A DNA stretch of 64,000 nt, taken from Pseudomonadota bacterium (lineage in GTDB: Bacteria > Desulfobacterota > Desulfovibrionia > Desulfovibrionales > Desulfovibrionaceae). Within the stretch, counting starts at the first letter, position 1. Each line of letters opens with the position of its first letter. Below are positions 34,634 through 44,646 of the stretch, piece after piece. The position numbers and the translations under genes are program-made. The DNA lies in contig JAHJLB010000036.1 in the NCBI GenBank assembly GCA_018822105.1, forward strand, positions 59,950 to 123,949, read 5' to 3'. The notes beneath the pieces were generated by a model. That model searched no databases. It saw nothing but the letters and a program-made list of their open reading frames with translations, and was not told where the DNA came from.

Positions 34634-35464
34634 TCAAGCGCCCGGGAAGGGCCTGGCGGCTTCCTCCTGCCCCGGCGCGTCAGGCCCCGGCGGGCAGAGC
34701 TGCCGCAGCAGGGTCTCGCAGAGGCCGCAGAGCAGCGCGTCCTCGGGCAGCCCGAGCACCGAGCCCGAGCTGAGCTGCCGTGCGCGCAGGCCTTCCAGGA
34801 CCGGCACGGGCAGCACGATTTCCGGCAGGTCCAGATGCGGCGGAAGCGCAGTGCCCGGTTCGCAGCGGTTGAGGGCCAGGACCTGCCGGCCAAGCCCCAG
34901 CCCGCGGGCCAGCCGGGACACCTCGCTGGCCGTGCCCAGGGCGCGCAGGCTGGGCTCGCTCACCACCACCAGGGCGTCCACATCGGCCACGGTGCCGCGG
35001 CCCAGGTGCTCCACCCCGGCCTCCATGTCCACCAGCACCCAGTCCCGCCGCTCGAGGATCAGGTGTGCCAGCACGGCCTTGAGCAGGGCGTTGGCCGCGC
35101 AGGCGCAGCCGCTGGAGGCGCCGCCGACCATGCCCATGACCAGGAGGCGCTTGTTTCCGGGAACAATGCCTTCAAGGGGCGGGCCGCCCAGGGGCAGTGG
35201 CACGCAGAGGGCCTCCGGCAGGCCCGAGACCTCCGGGTTCAGGCTCATGTACCCGTGCCCGATGTGCGCCCGGATGAGGTCCTCGCGCTCGGCCAGGGGC
35301 GTGGGCAAATCCCCGGGGCTGAGCCCGGAGGCCTGGCCCAGGGACAGGGCCGTGTCCGCGTCCACGAGCAAGACGTTCTCCCCGCGCCGCGAAAGGTAAT
35401 CGCCCAGCCAGGCGGCCATGCTGGTCTTGCCTGCGCCGCCCTTGCCTGCGAATGCGATCTTCAT
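34634..35464 (-). CDS. cooC: CooC, ATPase for CO dehydrogenase nickel insertion
   Basis: A 276-aa MinD/SIMIBI-class ATPase that helps load nickel into CODH. Deviant Walker A GKGGAGKTS (near residue 8) with signature lysine, DADTALSLGQASG after it, and DMEAGVEHLGRGT for switch II. A CxC motif (GCACAANALL, near residue 122) matches the metal-binding cysteines of CooC. Start ATG 35464. It follows cooS on the same strand, 82 bp downstream with a weak hairpin between. Confidence 0.93.
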   Translation of the reverse strand: MKIAFAGKGGAGKTSMAAWLGDYLSRRGENVLLVDADTALSLGQASGLSPGDLPTPLAEREDLIRAHIGHGYMSLNPEVSGLPEALCVPLPLGGPPLEGIVPGNKRLLVMGMVGGASSGCACAANALLKAVLAHLILERRDWVLVDMEAGVEHLGRGTVADVDALVVVSEPSLRALGTASEVSRLARGLGLGRQVLALNRCEPGTALPPHLDLPEIVLPVPVLEGLRARQLSSGSVLGLPEDALLCGLCETLLRQLCPPGPDAPGQEEAARPFPGA

Positions 35465-35498
35465 GTGTGCGGCCCCCTGTGCGTGCGGTTCTGCGATC

Positions 35499-35531
35499 AA
35501 AACGGGCCGGCAGGCTGCGCCGCAGCCGGCC
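35499..35531 (-). terminator. Weak terminator or attenuator between cooS and cooC
   Basis: Minus-strand hairpin GGCCGGC ... GCCGGCC with an inner TGC/GCA pairing, followed by CG-TTTT. The short T-run suggests partial termination, which would lower cooC and cooA relative to cooS. Confidence 0.4.
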
Positions 35532-35546
35532 GGCCCCGCTGCTGCC

Positions 35547-37442
35547 TTAGGCGGAAAGCCCCAGGGCAAGCCGCTTCATGGTGATGCGGGCGTCGATGAG
35601 CCCTGCGGCCTTCACCGGGTCCGGCTCGATGACGAAGGTGGCCCCGACCAGGTCCTCCAGGCCGGAAACGGCCAGGTCCGTGACCACGGCGGAGCCCAGG
35701 ATGTGCGGCGGGTGCCCGAGGTGCGTGTAGATGCCGCTGGCAACCGCGTAAAGCCCGATGGCGGCGGCCTTCTCGGAGTACCATTCCGGCGAGCTGGCGG
35801 CCACGGGCAGGTCGCTGATGTCCACCCCAAGCTCGCCAGCCAGGGCCGCGCAGAGCTGGAGGATGCGCGAGTTGTCCACGCAGCTGCCGTAGTGCAGCAC
35901 CGGCGGGATGCCCAGGGCGCCGCACACGGCCTTGAGTCCGGGCCCGGCCATGGAGATGGCCGCGGGCATGAGCAGCCCGGCCTTGCCTGCGGCGGTGGTC
36001 ACGCAGCCTGTGGCCAGCACCAGGATGTCGCGCTTGATGAGCTCCTTGGCCAGCCCGACGTTCATGGAGTCCTGCTTGAACTTCGGGTTGTTGCAGCCCA
36101 CGATGCCAACCGCGCCGCGGATCTGCCCGGCCTTTATGGCCTCGATGAGCGGGGTCAGGGTGCCGCCCAGGGCCTTGATGACCGCCTCGTTGCTGAACCC
36201 GGTCATGATGTCCACGGGCTGGCCGGGGATGTCCACGCGGCTTGGGTTGCGCTGGGCGTAACCCTGCACGGCCAGGCGCACGATGTCCTTGGCCTTGGCC
36301 AGGGCGTTCTCGGGGTGGATGTCGAAGTGGATGGCCCCTGTGAAGCGGGCCTTGGACGCCGTGTCGATGAACTTGGTGTGGTAGCAGTGCGCTATCTGCA
36401 CCAGGCTGGGCATGATGCACTGGTAGTCGACCACGATGGCCTCCACCGCGCCAGTGAGGATGGCCAGCTCGGTCATGAGGTGGTTGCCGGCCATGGGGAT
36501 GCCCTGGCGCATGAGCAGCTCGTTGCCCGTGCAGCACAGGCCGACCACGTTGATGCCGGATGCGCCCAGGGCCTTGGCCTCCTCCAGGAGCGCCGCGTCG
36601 CGGGCCGCGGCGAGGATCATTTCCGAGACCACGGGGTTGTGCCCGTGCACCAAGATGTTCACCTGGTCCTTCTTGATGGTCGCCAGGTTGGTGGTGGACA
36701 TGCGCGGGCTGGGCGTGCCGAAGATGACGTCGGAGAGCTCCGTGCCGATCATGGAGCCGCCCCAGCCGTCGGCCAGGGCGGTGCGCGCCGCGTGGAGCAG
36801 GGTGTTGGGGGCGTCGTTGTCGCAGCCCATGTGCGTGCGGTGCATCATCTCCGCTATCTCGCGGTCCACGCCGCGCGGGGTCATGCCCAGCTTGGCCCAG
36901 ATGTCCCGGCGCTGCTTCGGCGCGCGGGCCAGGAAGCCCACGGAGCTTTTGCGGCTGCCGAAGTCGGCGTAGCAGGCGTCCATGAGGTCGCGGGCCACGT
37001 CCAGCAGCTCCCGGCCCCGGGTCGCGATGCCCAACTCGCCGGCCAGGCGCAAGAGCTTTTCCGGGTCGCGGATGGTGTAGTCCTTTGTCTTGCCCTCGAC
37101 GATGGCCTCCAGGACCTCGATGAGGTCGCGGCCATGATCGGAATGCCCTGCGGCGCCGCCAGCCACGAAACGGCCGAAGTTGCGGGCCACCACGACGTCG
37201 GCGTCGGCGCCGCAGACTCCGCGCTTGCGCCTGCCGTTGGGCCGGGAGGTGATGCGGCAGGGGCCCATGGTGCAGTTGCGGCAGGTGGTGCCCAGCTCAC
37301 AGAAGTTGCAGTGCGGCGACTGGGTCTCCAGCCGGTCCCAGGCCGTCTGGACGCCTTCCTGCCGGGCCTTGAGGATCATCTTCTGGGCGTCTTCCCAAAG
37401 GGAAAGCTCCGTCACGTCCCGTTCCTTGCGTTCCTTCATCAT
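35547..37442 (-). CDS. cooS: CooS, anaerobic nickel carbon monoxide dehydrogenase catalytic subunit
   Basis: A 631-aa CODH catalytic subunit that oxidises CO to CO2 at a Ni-Fe-S C-cluster. B-cluster cysteines are in CRNCTMGPCR (about 54-62). The D-cluster motif is HCNFC: a Cys-x2-Cys (C45, C48), with Thr at the position of the second D-cluster Cys of the Carboxydothermus enzyme. C-cluster ligands are visible: His in VHGHNPVVSE, and Cys in GLCCTGNE, DYQCIMPS, GCNNPK, ATGCVTT and YGSCVDNS. GGAGG precedes the tandem ATG at 37442/37439. First gene of cooS-cooC-cooA; the operator lies 86 bp upstream. No acetyl-CoA synthase gene is adjacent, suggesting a monofunctional enzyme. Confidence 0.97.
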   Translation of the reverse strand: MMKERKERDVTELSLWEDAQKMILKARQEGVQTAWDRLETQSPHCNFCELGTTCRNCTMGPCRITSRPNGRRKRGVCGADADVVVARNFGRFVAGGAAGHSDHGRDLIEVLEAIVEGKTKDYTIRDPEKLLRLAGELGIATRGRELLDVARDLMDACYADFGSRKSSVGFLARAPKQRRDIWAKLGMTPRGVDREIAEMMHRTHMGCDNDAPNTLLHAARTALADGWGGSMIGTELSDVIFGTPSPRMSTTNLATIKKDQVNILVHGHNPVVSEMILAAARDAALLEEAKALGASGINVVGLCCTGNELLMRQGIPMAGNHLMTELAILTGAVEAIVVDYQCIMPSLVQIAHCYHTKFIDTASKARFTGAIHFDIHPENALAKAKDIVRLAVQGYAQRNPSRVDIPGQPVDIMTGFSNEAVIKALGGTLTPLIEAIKAGQIRGAVGIVGCNNPKFKQDSMNVGLAKELIKRDILVLATGCVTTAAGKAGLLMPAAISMAGPGLKAVCGALGIPPVLHYGSCVDNSRILQLCAALAGELGVDISDLPVAASSPEWYSEKAAAIGLYAVASGIYTHLGHPPHILGSAVVTDLAVSGLEDLVGATFVIEPDPVKAAGLIDARITMKRLALGLSA

Positions 37443-37527
37443 GCCAGCCTCCGTTCGTTTAGCGGCCCCTTGCCCCATGGGCGGCCGCAATTGTTGCGCG
37501 GATGCTGCCCGAAACCAGGGGCCGGGA

Positions 37528-37545
37528 CTGTCGGCGCCCTGACAG
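37528..37545 (-). promoter_or_regulatory. CooA-type operator upstream of cooS
   Basis: CTGTCGGCGCCCTGACAG has arms CTGTC and GACAG, giving TGTC-N8-GACA, close to described CooA sites (TGTCA-N6-TGACA type). A CAGCAT -10-like box (37502-37507) lies about 31 bp downstream of the centre on the minus strand, as expected for a class II activator site near -41. The site is 86 bp from the cooS start. Confidence 0.65.
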
Positions 37546-37612
37546 TTCGCAGAAGAAAATTGCAAATACGTAGCCCGCCCGCCTCCCTGCGCCGGGGGGG
37601 CATCCCCGCCCC

Positions 37613-37640
37613 TTGCTTTTTCGGGCGTATGGCTTATCTT
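37613..37640 (+). promoter_or_regulatory. Promoter of the ftsH operon
   Basis: TTGCTT (37613-37618), 16-bp spacer, TATCTT (37635-37640), 99 bp before the ftsH TTG start. The -10 is the same hexamer as before glnS. Confidence 0.45.
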
Positions 37641-37738
37641 GTCGGTCATTGACCGGGCCGCGCGCCGGGAGCGCTTCTCCCCGCCAGACCCGGACCATCG
37701 GCCCCCAACGTGCCAGTTCTCCACCGGAGGTTCTCCGC

Positions 37739-39756
<2,018 letters not shown>

Positions 39757-39760
<4 letters not shown>

Positions 39761-40626
39761 TCGGCGGAAGCACATGGCATGTGTCCGGGGGCAGGGTTCT
39801 AGGCCCTGCCCCTTTTTTTCTGGCGGGCATTGTCAATGTCACGCCGGACTCGTTCTTTGACGGCGGGCGCTTCCTTGAGCCCGAGGCCGCCCTGGACCAG
39901 GGGCGCGAACTGGCGCGCGCCGGGGCGCACATCCTGGACGTGGGCGGCGAGAGCACCCGGCCCGGAGCCCAGGCCGTTTCCGAGGTGCAGGAGCTGGCCC
40001 GCGTCATTCCGGTGGTCCGGGAGTTGGGGCGGCTGCCCTTGGCCTGCCTGGACGGCCTGGCCGGGGCCTTTCCGCTCATCAGCGTGGACACCTACAAGGC
40101 CCGCGTGGCCGACGAGGCTTTGCGCGCGGGCGCGTGCATCATCAACGACATCTCCGCCTGCCGCTTCGAGCCCGCCCTCCTGGACGTGCTGGCCCAGCAC
40201 AAGCCGGGCTATGTGCTCATGCACAGCCTGGGCCGTCCCGGGACCATGCAGGAGGACCCGCGCTACCTGGACGTCGTGGGCGAGATCCTGAGGTTTTTCG
40301 AGGAGCGTCTGGGCGTCCTGGTCAAGGCCGGGGTGCCCGAGGCCAACATCGTGCTTGACCCCGGCATCGGTTTCGGCAAACTGTTGGAGCACAATCTGGC
40401 CATCCTGCGCGGCATGGAGCGCTTCGGCGGCCTGGGGCGGCCATTGTATGTGGGCTTGTCCAACAAGAGCCTGTGGGGCGGACTCCTGGGGCTTGGACCC
40501 GGAGAGCGCCAGACCGCCACGGCGGTGGCCTTGGGGCTCCTCGTGGCGCGCGGGGTGCTGGTGCACCGGGTGCACGATGTGGCGCAGGCCCGTCAGGCGG
40601 CCCTGGTCGCCACGGCCATGAGCTGA
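39757..40626 (+). CDS. folP: Dihydropteroate synthase
   Basis: A 289-aa TIM-barrel enzyme joining p-aminobenzoate and dihydropterin pyrophosphate in folate synthesis. [15 protein letters not shown] (about 24-38) is the phosphate-binding signature; [27 protein letters not shown] and the C-terminal VHRVHDV are the other DHPS motifs. Length is usual. The start overlaps ftsH by four bases, so it is translationally coupled in the ftsH-cdaA operon. Confidence 0.96.
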
Positions 40627-40647
40627 AGGACTGCAAAGAAGGGGACG

Positions 40648-41397
40648 ATGGAGTATCTCATCAGCCTGAACATCGCCTGGCGCGAGGCCCTGGACATCAC
40701 CCTGGTGGCCCTCATCTACGCCTACATCATCCACTTGGTGCGCGGCACGCGCGCCGTGGCGGTGATCTACGGGCTGGTGCTGGTGCTGCTGGTCTACTAT
40801 CTCTCCAGCGAGCTGGGCCTGTATTCCCTCAACTGGCTGCTCACCAATTTCCTGGGCTCCATCGTGCTCATCATCATCATCCTCTTCCAGGGCGATCTGC
40901 GCCGCGCCCTGGCCCAGATGGGTGCCGGACGGTTTTTCAAGAAGCCGCAGCTGGCCGAGGCCGTGGTGGATGAGATCGCCCAGGCCGTGATGACCCTGGC
41001 CAAGGCCCATGTGGGCGCGCTCATCGTCATCGAGCGCCACGTGCCCCTGGGCGACGTGGTGGAGCGCGGCGTGCCGCTGGACGCCGTGGTCACGGGCTCG
41101 CTTCTGACCACGATCTTTCAGGTCAGCACCCCGCTGCACGACGGGGCCGTGGTCATCCGCCGCGGACGCATCGCCGCCGCCGGGTGCATCCTGCCCCTGT
41201 CCTCCAAGCTCAAGGCCCAGAGCCTCTTCGGCACCCGGCACCGCGCCGCCATGGGCATCAGCGAAGAGTCCGACGCCCTGTCCATCGTGGTCTCCGAGGA
41301 GCGCGGCACCGTGTCCATCGCCATGAGCGGGCGGCTCACAACCTCACTGAACGACCAGCGCCTGCGCCGGGTCATCAAAAACGCCCTGGAACGCTAG
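40648..41397 (+). CDS. cdaA: Diadenylate cyclase CdaA
   Basis: A 249-aa membrane enzyme producing c-di-AMP. Three hydrophobic helices occupy about 10-90, then a DisA_N catalytic domain. The catalytic DGA is D165-G166-A167 (LHDGAVVI) and the RHR is R197-H198-R199 (GTRHRAAMG), both intact. GGGGA precedes the ATG. The downstream cdaR/YbbR and glmM give the classic cdaA-cdaR-glmM order; in other bacteria GlmM and CdaR modulate CdaA activity. Confidence 0.96.
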   Translation: MEYLISLNIAWREALDITLVALIYAYIIHLVRGTRAVAVIYGLVLVLLVYYLSSELGLYSLNWLLTNFLGSIVLIIIILFQGDLRRALAQMGAGRFFKKPQLAEAVVDEIAQAVMTLAKAHVGALIVIERHVPLGDVVERGVPLDAVVTGSLLTTIFQVSTPLHDGAVVIRRGRIAAAGCILPLSSKLKAQSLFGTRHRAAMGISEESDALSIVVSEERGTVSIAMSGRLTTSLNDQRLRRVIKNALER

Positions 41398-41399
41398 CC

Positions 41400-42308
41400 A
41401 TGCTCAAAAACTGGAAAGACATCGGCATCGCCCTGGCCCTGGCCGTGCTCACCTGGTACCTCATCACGGGCCGGGAGAAGGTCGAAACCTGGGTGGACAT
41501 GAGCGTGGAGATGACCAACGCCCCGGAGGGGCTCATCATCCGCAAGGGGCTCATCAGCAAGATCGAGGTGCGCGTGCGCGGCCCCAAGGGGCTTGTGCGC
41601 TCCCTGGACCGCCGCAAGTGGACCTATTCCCTGGACGTGAGCAAGCTCAAGGTGGGCGAGAACCTCGTGGACATCGACCGCGAGCGCATCCCCCTGTCCA
41701 TGGCCTATGAGGTGGTGGAGGTGAAGCCCTCGCGGCTGATCCTCTCCGTGGACCGCCTGGCGCGCAAGGAGCTGCCCGTGGTGGCCGAATGGCGCGGCAC
41801 GCTGCCCAAGGATTTCCGGCTGCTGGAGATCAGGGCCGTGCCCGAGACCGTCGAGGTGCACGGGGCCGAGCGCCAGATGCGCCAGATGACCCAGGTGCGC
41901 GTCGCCCTGGCGACTGAGTTTGAAGACCCGCCGGCCGCCTGGTCCGAAGACGTGCCCATCAAGCTGGCCGAGGGCCTGGAGGCCAACCCCGGCCAGATCA
42001 AGGTGAGCCTGCGCTTCGGCCCGGAAGTCAAGACGGCCTGGGTGCGCGTGCCCGTGGTGCTGAGCACCACCCTCGGGGTTTCGGCCCAGGCCGCCGCGAA
42101 GCACGTGCGCCTGCAGGTGGAGGCCCCCCTGCCACTGCTGCGCCTGGCCGAGGCCGGGCGCGACATCCCCGGGCTCGCGGCCCTGGTCGCAGTGCCCGCC
42201 GGGCTCAAGCCCGGGCGCCACGCCTTGCCCTTTGCGGCGCAGACCCCGGAGAACGTCCGGGTCCTGGGCAAGCAGGGCGAGACGGTGGTTGTCATCATTC
42301 GCAAATAA
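41400..42308 (+). CDS. cdaR: CdaR/YbbR domain protein, CdaA regulator
   Basis: A 302-aa protein with one N-terminal membrane segment (about 8-22, [17 protein letters not shown]) and extracytoplasmic YbbR-type beta repeats of about 80-90 residues. At least three are visible, each beginning near a strand such as [12 protein letters not shown] or [11 protein letters not shown]. In Firmicutes CdaR binds CdaA and tunes c-di-AMP synthesis. The ATG lies two bases after the cdaA stop. No further function is known. Confidence 0.92.
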   Translation: MLKNWKDIGIALALAVLTWYLITGREKVETWVDMSVEMTNAPEGLIIRKGLISKIEVRVRGPKGLVRSLDRRKWTYSLDVSKLKVGENLVDIDRERIPLSMAYEVVEVKPSRLILSVDRLARKELPVVAEWRGTLPKDFRLLEIRAVPETVEVHGAERQMRQMTQVRVALATEFEDPPAAWSEDVPIKLAEGLEANPGQIKVSLRFGPEVKTAWVRVPVVLSTTLGVSAQAAAKHVRLQVEAPLPLLRLAEAGRDIPGLAALVAVPAGLKPGRHALPFAAQTPENVRVLGKQGETVVVIIRK

Positions 42309-42352
42309 TTGGCATGCCTGCGGCTTGGGCCGCAGGATGCGTGGAGAGAGCT

Positions 42353-43705
42353 ATGCGCGACAAGCTATTTGGCACCGACGGGCTGCGCGGCCGGGTCAAC
42401 GAATATCCCATGACGCCGGACATCGCCCTCAAGCTGGGCATGGCCGTGGGCCAGAAGTTCCGCAACGGCACCCGCAGGCACAAGGTCATCATCGGCAAGG
42501 ACACCCGGCTCTCGGGCTACGTCTTTGAGTCGGCCCTGACCTCAGGCCTCTGCGCCATCGGGCTGGACGTGTATCTCGTGGGCCCCATGCCCACCCCGGC
42601 CATCAGCTTCCTGACGCGCAACATGCGCGCGGACCTTGGCGTGGTCATCTCGGCCTCGCACAATCCCTTCCACGACAACGGCATCAAGTTCTTCGACCGT
42701 GACGGCTTCAAGCTGCCGGATGAGCTGGAGAACGAGATCGCCGAGATGACCCTGTCCCAGAACCCGGTCTGGGACCTGCCCGCCCCTGACCGCGTGGGCC
42801 GCGCCAGCCGCGTGGTGGACAGCCGCGGCCGCTACATCGTCTACCTGCAGCACACCTTTCCGCGCAAGCTGACGCTGAACGGCATGAAGATCGTGCTGGA
42901 CTGCGCCCACGGCGCGGCCTACAGCGTGTCCCCGCTGGTCTTCGAGGAGCTGGGGGCCGAGGTCATCACCATCGGCATCTCCCCCAACGGCGTGAACATC
43001 AACGAGGGCTGCGGCTCGCTCTACCCGGACGTGGTGGCGGCCAAGGTGCGCGAGGTGGGCGCGGACATCGGCCTGGCCCTGGACGGCGACGCGGACCGGC
43101 TCATCGTGGTGGACGAGCAGGGCAAGGTGCTCGACGGCGACCAGATCATGGCCCTCTGCGCCCAGGACATGCTGGAGCAGGGCACCCTGCCCGGCGGCCT
43201 ACTGGTGTCCACGGTCATGAGCAACATGGCCCTGGAGATATTCATGCAGTCCCACGGCGGGCGGCTCCTGCGCACCCCCGTGGGCGACCGCTACGTGGTG
43301 GAGGCCATGCGCCGCGAGGGCGCCCTGCTGGGCGGGGAGCAGTCCGGGCACCTCATCTTCATGGAGCACTCCACCACCGGCGACGGCACCCTGGCCGCGC
43401 TGCAGCTGCTGCGCATCATGGTCGAGAAGAACCGCCCCCTGTCGCTTCTGGCGCACCTCATCGAACCCTTTCCCCAGGTCATGGTCAACGTGCGCCTGGA
43501 GCGCAAGGTGCCCTTCGAGGATCTGCCCGAGGTGGGCCGCGCGGTGGCGGCCGTGGAGGCCGAGCTCAAGGGCCGGGGCCGCGTGCTGCTGCGCTACTCC
43601 GGCACGGAGCCCAAGGCCCGCGTCATGGTCGAAGGCGAGGACAGGCCGCGCGTGGAGCAGTACGCCAACGACATCGCGGCGGTCCTGGAGCGCTCCCTGC
43701 GCTGA
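42353..43705 (+). CDS. glmM: Phosphoglucosamine mutase
   Basis: Interconverts glucosamine-6-phosphate and glucosamine-1-phosphate for UDP-GlcNAc, feeding peptidoglycan and LPS. A 450-aa alpha-D-phosphohexomutase: catalytic serine S102 in [11 protein letters not shown], metal loop DGDADR, sugar-binding [10 protein letters not shown], and phosphate-binding [12 protein letters not shown] near the C-terminus. GTGGAGAGAG precedes the ATG. It follows cdaR by 44 bp in the conserved c-di-AMP cluster. Confidence 0.97.
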   Translation: MRDKLFGTDGLRGRVNEYPMTPDIALKLGMAVGQKFRNGTRRHKVIIGKDTRLSGYVFESALTSGLCAIGLDVYLVGPMPTPAISFLTRNMRADLGVVISASHNPFHDNGIKFFDRDGFKLPDELENEIAEMTLSQNPVWDLPAPDRVGRASRVVDSRGRYIVYLQHTFPRKLTLNGMKIVLDCAHGAAYSVSPLVFEELGAEVITIGISPNGVNINEGCGSLYPDVVAAKVREVGADIGLALDGDADRLIVVDEQGKVLDGDQIMALCAQDMLEQGTLPGGLLVSTVMSNMALEIFMQSHGGRLLRTPVGDRYVVEAMRREGALLGGEQSGHLIFMEHSTTGDGTLAALQLLRIMVEKNRPLSLLAHLIEPFPQVMVNVRLERKVPFEDLPEVGRAVAAVEAELKGRGRVLLRYSGTEPKARVMVEGEDRPRVEQYANDIAAVLERSLR

Positions 43706-43749
43706 GCGCAGGGTTGATTTCGGCACCGTTTGACCCGAGGAGAAGGCCC

Positions 43750-44625
43750 ATGGACGTGCGCAAGGTGGTCATACCCGTTGCCGGCTGGGGCACGCGCTCC
43801 CTCCCCGCCACCAAGAACATCCCCAAGGAGATGCTGCCCATCTTCAAGAAGCCGGTGGTCCAGTACGTGGTGGAGGAGGCCCAGGCCTCGGGCATCAACA
43901 CCGTGGTGCTCGTCACCAGCCAGAACAAGACCATCATCGAGGACCATTTCGACCACAACCTGACCCTGGAGAACCTGCTGGAGCGCAAGGGCAAGACCAA
44001 GCTTCTGCAGGCCGTGCGCGAGGTGGCGGAGATGGTCGACATCATCGCCGTGCGCCAGAAGATCCAGCTTGGCCTGGGCCACGCCGTGCTCTGCGCCCGC
44101 GAGGTCTGCAAGAACGAGCCCTTCGCGGTCATGGTGGGCGATGACCTCATGTTCGGCAAGGAGCCCGGCATCAAGCAGCTCCTGGACGTGGCCAGGACCG
44201 AGAACATGGCCGTGGTGGGCGTCATCGAGGTGCCGGCCAACAAGGTGGACCGCTACGGCATCATCCAGGGCGAGGAATGCATGCCCGGGGTGTACCGCGT
44301 GCGCGGGCTGGTGGAGAAGCCGCCCGTGGGCCAGGCCCCGTCCCGCCTGGCCATCGTGGGCCGCTACGTCCTGGTGCCGGAGATCTTCGACTATCTGGAG
44401 AAGCTCAAGCCCGGCGTGGGCGGGGAGCTGCAGCTCACCGACGCCCTGCAGGGCCTGGCCGACAGGAACCGGCTCCTGGCCGTGAAGCTGCGCGGGCAGC
44501 GCTTCGACGCCGGGGACTGGGTGGAATACCTCACGGCCAACATCTACTTCGCCCTGCACGACGAGGACCTGCACGACGACCTCGTGCGGCGCATCCAGGA
44601 ACTCGTGCCCTGCAAGGGCAGATAG
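43750..44625 (+). CDS. galU: UTP-glucose-1-phosphate uridylyltransferase
   Basis: Makes UDP-glucose for glycans. A 291-aa nucleotidyltransferase with the GalU start VRKVVIPVAGWGTRSLPATK, KEMLPIFKKPVVQYVVEEA, GLGHAVLCA, VMVGDDLMF and GGELQLTDAL. GAGGAGAAGG precedes ATG 43750. It lies 44 bp after glmM, continuing the run of sugar-nucleotide genes. Confidence 0.96.
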   Translation: MDVRKVVIPVAGWGTRSLPATKNIPKEMLPIFKKPVVQYVVEEAQASGINTVVLVTSQNKTIIEDHFDHNLTLENLLERKGKTKLLQAVREVAEMVDIIAVRQKIQLGLGHAVLCAREVCKNEPFAVMVGDDLMFGKEPGIKQLLDVARTENMAVVGVIEVPANKVDRYGIIQGEECMPGVYRVRGLVEKPPVGQAPSRLAIVGRYVLVPEIFDYLEKLKPGVGGELQLTDALQGLADRNRLLAVKLRGQRFDAGDWVEYLTANIYFALHDEDLHDDLVRRIQELVPCKGR

Positions 44626-44646
44626 GCCCGCAGCCCCGCTGCGCCC

